From Paulownia fortunei (lineage: Eukaryota; Streptophyta; Magnoliopsida; Lamiales; Paulowniaceae): a stretch of DNA of 64,000 nucleotides. The stretch lies in contig CM033106.1 of assembly GCA_019321725.1 (NCBI GenBank), positions 16,776,551 through 16,840,550 of the forward strand. Reading direction: 5' to 3'. Position 1 is the stretch's first letter. Each line of letters starts with the position of its first letter. A model generated the notes under the pieces. It saw nothing but the letters and a program-made list of their open reading frames with translations, had not been told where the DNA came from and did not search any database. Of the stretch, positions 59,842 through 64,000 are shown piece after piece. The position numbers and the translations under genes are program-made.

Positions 59842-62724
59842 ATGCCCAAGTCCTTGATCTCAAAATCCTCTACTAGTTTCTTCTTCAATCTTTCTAGTTC
59901 ACCACTGTCATCACTTGCCAATATTATATTGTCAACTTAAACAATTAAAATGGTACTTTTACCTTCTCCAAAGTACTTATAAAGCATGGTATAATCTGTT
60001 TGACTTTGACAATAACCATAGCTCCTTATAGCCTTCCCAAAGCGTTCAAACCATGCTCTAGGGGACTGTTTAAGTCCGTATAATGATTTCTTTAACTTTA
60101 AGGCTTTATTTTTTCCAAGTCTCTCCACGAAGCTAGGTGGCAGGTTCATAGATATTTCTTCTTCCAAATCTCTATGTAGGAATGCATTATTTATATCCAA
60201 TTAATGTAAAGGCCATTCATAGCCAAGGACAATAACACCTGATTGGGTTTATCTTGGTCACTGGTACAAATGTTTCCTAGTAGTCAATCCTATAGGTTTG
60301 TGTAAAACCTTGTGCTACTAGCCTTGCCTTATACCTCTCTATGCTCCTATTAGCCTTGCATTTTACTGTAAATACCCATTTACACCAAACTACCTTCTTT
60401 TCTCTTGGTAAGTCAACTATCTCCCAAGTACCAATTCTTCTTCCATCACCGCTAATTTCCAATTTGAATCATCAAACGCTTCCTGAATATTTCTTGAACA
60501 AATAAGTGAGATTCTAAAAGTAAATGCCTTACAGTTATGGAAAAGTCTTTTGTAGGATAAATATCTAGCAATAGGATGATTAGTACAAGATATGGTTCCT
60601 TTCATAATTGCTATAGGAATATCAAGATCTGAGAGTTCTTTGTTAGGAGATTTATTTAAAGTTGGAATTAGAGGTAAAACAAGAATAGGATAATATGGAA
60701 TATTTATAGGATCATCTCCCGGAGATTTTGATTGATTATGTTCAAGGGTAATAAGTTGATCTTTACTATTATGATGAGGATTTTTCCTAGTATAACCAGA
60801 AGCTCAGAATTGAGAGCACTTTGGTTCTCTTGTAGTATTTCTCCCCATGTTTATGAAACATCTAAACTTGGAAACGATTGGCAAGGATTTCCATTATTTC
60901 CATTTTCTTAAACATTTTTTCCTTATTTTGTAAATCAAAAATATTAGGGAAAGAAAAAATAGGAGGATCAGAAATAATTGAAATTTGTAGAATAATAGCA
61001 GATAAGTCCTCACAAAAAAATTCTTCTTCTTTCTCTTTCTCCCCCTGAAGAGGAATTTTTATTTTTATTTTTTTAAAAAATGGCTGATTTTTCAAAAAAA
61101 TAGACATCCATGCTAACATGTATTTTTCTTGTTTTAGGGTCATTGAATTTATACCCCTTTTCGTTTAGAGCATACCATACTAAAACGCATTTTTCAACTG
61201 TAGGATTAGTTTAGTTCAAAATTTGTTGGGTATATGGACAAATATAGTGCAACCAAAGACTTTTAAAAGCAAATCAGAGTATATTCTAGATTCTAGAAAA
61301 AAAAGTTGAAATGCTCTAAAGGTGTGCTATATGTCAAAATACATGTACACATTCTATTAATCAAAAGTATGCTATTAAAACAGCCTCTTCCTAAAGATAT
61401 TTAGGAACATACATTGAAAATATTATAGCACGAGCTACTTCAAGTAAATGTTTGTTTTTTCTTTCAACAATTCCAATTTGTTGTGGGGTACCAATGCATG
61501 TTGATTGATGATAAATGCCTTCTTCTCTCAAAAATTTCCCTAAGTGTTCATTAAAATACTATGTACCATTATCAGTATGATAGATACTATTTTTTGTCCA
61601 AATTTGGTTTTCTACCATCTTACAAAAATATTTGAACACATTCACTTTGGATTTTTCACGTAACAAATATACCTAACACAAACAAGTATGATCATCTATA
61701 AAAGTCACAAACTAATTTTTACCGGATGTAATAGTGACCATTGAAGATCCCCAAACATCGTATGAATTAAATAAAATGGTTTAGAAGCATGATAAGGTTT
61801 CAATGACTCTTTGATAAATGAAAATTTTCACATTGAAAATATTAGCAATCCAAACCTTCAAATAAAGATGGAAATAATTGTCTTAGATAAGGAAAACTAG
61901 GATGTCCTAGTCTAAGGTGCCAAAGTATTATCTGTTCATGAGCAGAAGTAGAACTAATATTATTGAAGCTTGGAGCTTTTTTTTTACTAGAGAAGTTGTC
62001 ATCAAAATAGAAGACACCTATTATCTTAGCACTACCATTCTCCTTAAGTTATGATCCTGAATTCACAATGCAAGTCAATAAAAGTTAAACGATAATTAGA
62101 GTCTTCAAATAATTTACTAATATATAAAAGATTACAGGCAAGTTTAGGGACATGAAGTACATATTTGAAATCTATTGGTAATTCTAATTTTTCTCATTTC
62201 CAGAAAAAGGGGAATAAGTACTAAACATGGTTGAATAACTAGTCATATCGTCAGAGGCTCTAGAATCTATGATCCAATGAGTGGATTTTAAACAACAGGA
62301 TAGGGCATTTGAATTACTACTTGTTTGAGCAAGAGAACTACTTGAAAAACTAGATGAGGAATTGGATTTTAGTAGTTCAAGAAGATGATCCATCTACTCT
62401 TTGCTGAAGGGACCTATCTCAGCTTCATTTGTTAATAGATATAAATGACTAAAATTGTCACCTTTTTTGCAGCTTTTCCATTTTTTTAGTTTACCATGAA
62501 TCTTCCAGAACGTTTTTCATGTATGGCGAGGTTTGTTGTAATAGTCACACCACATATGATTCAAGCAAGTAGTGGTGCTTTGCAAAATAATTGATTCATT
62601 ATTTGAGGTTAAGGTTCCAGTGTTTTATTTTTTAGGGTAGCAGAATAAGGGTGGACTCAATGATATATCATACTTGGTGATTTAGATATTTTCTCAGAAA
62701 AATATTGCTAGAGATCGTATTTCT
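59842..62724 (-). pseudogene. Copia element C, gag/protease, integrase and RT N-terminus
   Basis: Minus strand, high to low: decayed gag region below the PBS; protease at 62393-62184 with WIIDSRASDDMTS, where the expected active-site Asp-Ser-Gly is Asp-Ser-Arg; integrase around 61560-61430 (HTDNGT, GIYHQSTCIGTPQQIG, VERKNKHLLEVARAI, the D..D35E region) with stops; a Lys/Glu-rich linker at 61143-60862; RT from 60605 (NIQEAFDDSNWKLAVMEE, VWCKWVFTVKCKANRS, RYKARLVAQGFTQTYRIDY), then 60200-59937 (MDINNAFLHRDLEEE, KKSLYGLKQSPRAWFERFGK) and the catalytic loop, in which the usual YVDD is altered to a stop-VDN sequence at about 59935. It ends at DFEIKDLG where the solo LTR intrudes. Order and motifs are Ty1/copia, possibly Tork-like. 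Confidence 0.87.
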
Positions 62725-62737
62725 GCTGTAGATACCA
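62725..62737 (-). other. Primer-binding site, copia element C
   Basis: The minus strand reads TGGTATCTACAGC just inside the 5' LTR, a degraded TGGTATCAGAGC (tRNA-Met). Confidence 0.6.
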
Positions 62738-62970
62738 TATTAACTTGGAAGAAAAAATAGAGCAAATGATTTTTTGTATGATACTCTCTTCATTGAATGA
62801 TTTACACAATTTCCTACACGTAGGAGAATACAAAAAATAATATCTACACTAGCTGACCTAATTGATTCTTTCCTTTCTTGACTAATTGTTTATTAAAATA
62901 CAAATAAGATAGGTAACACATCGCTTAGAATAAGGCACTATCTCCACCCCAAATCTTCCATTTTCTAACA
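62738..62970 (-). mobile_element. Copia element C, 5' LTR
   Basis: 233 bp; minus strand begins TGTTAGAAAATGG (plus-strand end 62970) and ends TTAATA at 62738 next to the PBS. Complete, unlike its partner at 57260-57448. Confidence 0.75.
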
Positions 62971-64000
62971 CCTAATGGGTCACACACAAATTGAGATGAT
63001 CCATTTCTAGTCTATTTATTAATCTAAGGTGTTGGATTAAGTTAATTAATGATGATTAATTACCGAGAGCTAAAATTAATTTAAGGAGTTAAATTAATCT
63101 ATCCAAATAAATTGATTTGGACCTAATAAGATTAGGGGCAAATGGGAGAGGTTTAATTAATTGATTGGATCAATTAATTTGCTAGGTTTAAATTATTTTA
63201 AGGAGTTAAATTAATTTAATCAATTAAAATATTTTAATTATTCTAATTAGGCCTAATTTGATTAGGTTGACTTTTATAGAACCAATTAATTAATTGATTG
63301 GATTAGTTAATTATGATGGGCTTTATTAATTAATACAGATGAATTAATTGGACTTTAATAATTAATTAGAGTCCAAGCCCATGGAGTTAGATGCCCATTT
63401 GGAGTTTTAATTACAAGAATTAAAGACTCTTAATAAAAGATGGAAAAGTTTGTCTTGGAAAGAAAAAAAGAAGCGAGAGATAAAAAAAGGAGAAGGTTTT
63501 TTAATTGGATTAGGAAAGGGATGAGGATAAGGAAGGAAATAGTTGGAAACCTAATGGCATTGGGTAAAGACTACATTGTGTATATAAATACACAAAGGGG
63601 GCGAAAATTCACAAGTCTTGTACTCAAAATTTTGGGCCACTATTTCTATCCCTCTCCATCTCTGGTGTATTATTTTTTTTCTATAAGAAAAGTTATTCCA
63701 TCAAAAAGGTTCCATCCCTTTTTGACAAAAGTGCAATTCTTTTAATCACTTGTTAATCTAAGAATTGTTCTTCACTCCCAAATTTGATTAGAATCAAAGA
63801 AGAGTAAATTCACTAGCAAGGATTTGGTGCTTGTGGATTTGTTCGAAGTGTGGATATCATTGGAGGAGCTACACTTGGAGTTCTTGATGAACCTTTTGGG
63901 ACATTCTAATCACAAAACTAAGTCATTTAATTTAATTAAGCAAACAATCTAAAATGGAAACCAAAAATCACATCGAATCTTAGATTAGCTTTTATACATG
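62971..64000 (+). mobile_element. Copia LTR, right part (runs to window end)
   Basis: Continuation of the LTR at 56342-57259, from CCTAATGGGTCACACACAAA through TTAATTAA-rich sequence (63040-63370) to sequence matching 25790-25870 near the LTR end. The final 50 or so LTR bases lie beyond the window. The 101-codon open frame at 63440-63745 overlaps the equivalent of 25200-25520 in the other LTR and is not a gene. Confidence 0.7.

Noticed and set aside
63440..63745. 101-codon plus-strand frame, Lys/Arg-rich start
   Set aside because: It falls in the copia LTR at the position equivalent to 25200-25520 in another copy, where the frame is not kept.

Overview
The window looks like nuclear DNA of a large-genome flowering plant, most likely a eudicot. 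It is AT-rich, has spliced GT-AG exons, and is built mostly of nested, mostly defective LTR retrotransposons (Ty3/gypsy with PBS complementary to tRNA-Met or tRNA-Asp, and Ty1/copia). I see no prokaryotic genes, operons, CRISPR array or rRNA/tRNA genes. There is one 100-N scaffold gap at 37597-37696.

Layout. 1-978 is the 3' part of a long gypsy LTR (family 'G', about 2.9 kb LTRs starting TGTGATACC and ending TGTTACA). 1353-5954 is the 3' half of a minus-strand copia element (LTR plus pol). 5955-13157 is a decayed minus-strand copy of family G. 13159-21164 is a minus-strand Athila/Tat-like gypsy element (tRNA-Asp PBS, gag, protease, start of RT), with a foreign solo LTR (16315-18605) inside its gag. 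21165-25926 is a plus-strand copia LTR fragment split by a divergent G-like solo LTR (21215-24250, perfect TGTAT target duplication).

25927-35216 is the only clearly host-genic island. On the minus strand I reconstructed eight exons (34431 down to 28586) in one continuous reading frame encoding the C-terminal 283 residues of a TruD/PUS7-type tRNA pseudouridine synthase. The N-terminal exons, which would carry the catalytic aspartate, are not found in the window. The sequence upstream of the first visible exon is almost entirely retrotransposon to position 64000, so the gene either has an intron of at least about 29.5 kb or has been cut by insertions. A SINE-like element, a MITE-like element and a GA microsatellite lie in its introns.

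35217-43861 is copia LTR fragments, a small minus-strand copia remnant interrupted by the N gap, and a family-G solo LTR (38783-41682). 43862-53307 is the most complete element: a plus-strand chromoviral (Tekay-like) family-G element with 5' LTR, tRNA-Met PBS, gag, protease, RT, RNase H, integrase, chromodomain-like tail, PPT and a truncated 3' LTR. Its LTRs are nearly identical, yet its gag-pol is broken by several frameshifts and stops. 53308-53925 is an antisense gag/PBS/LTR-end fragment of another chromovirus. 53926-56341 is unassigned. 56342-64000 is a plus-strand copia LTR split by a minus-strand copia element (57260-62970), whose RT gene is in turn split by an Athila-type solo LTR (58300-59841, perfect ATGCC duplication).

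The window is mainly a record of insertion, LTR-LTR recombination and deletion around a single pseudouridine synthase gene. I did not find a convincing new molecular system. The points most worth following up are the split PUS7 gene, the young-looking but broken family-G element, and the cluster of RY-type (CATGCA) motifs conserved in the family-G LTRs.
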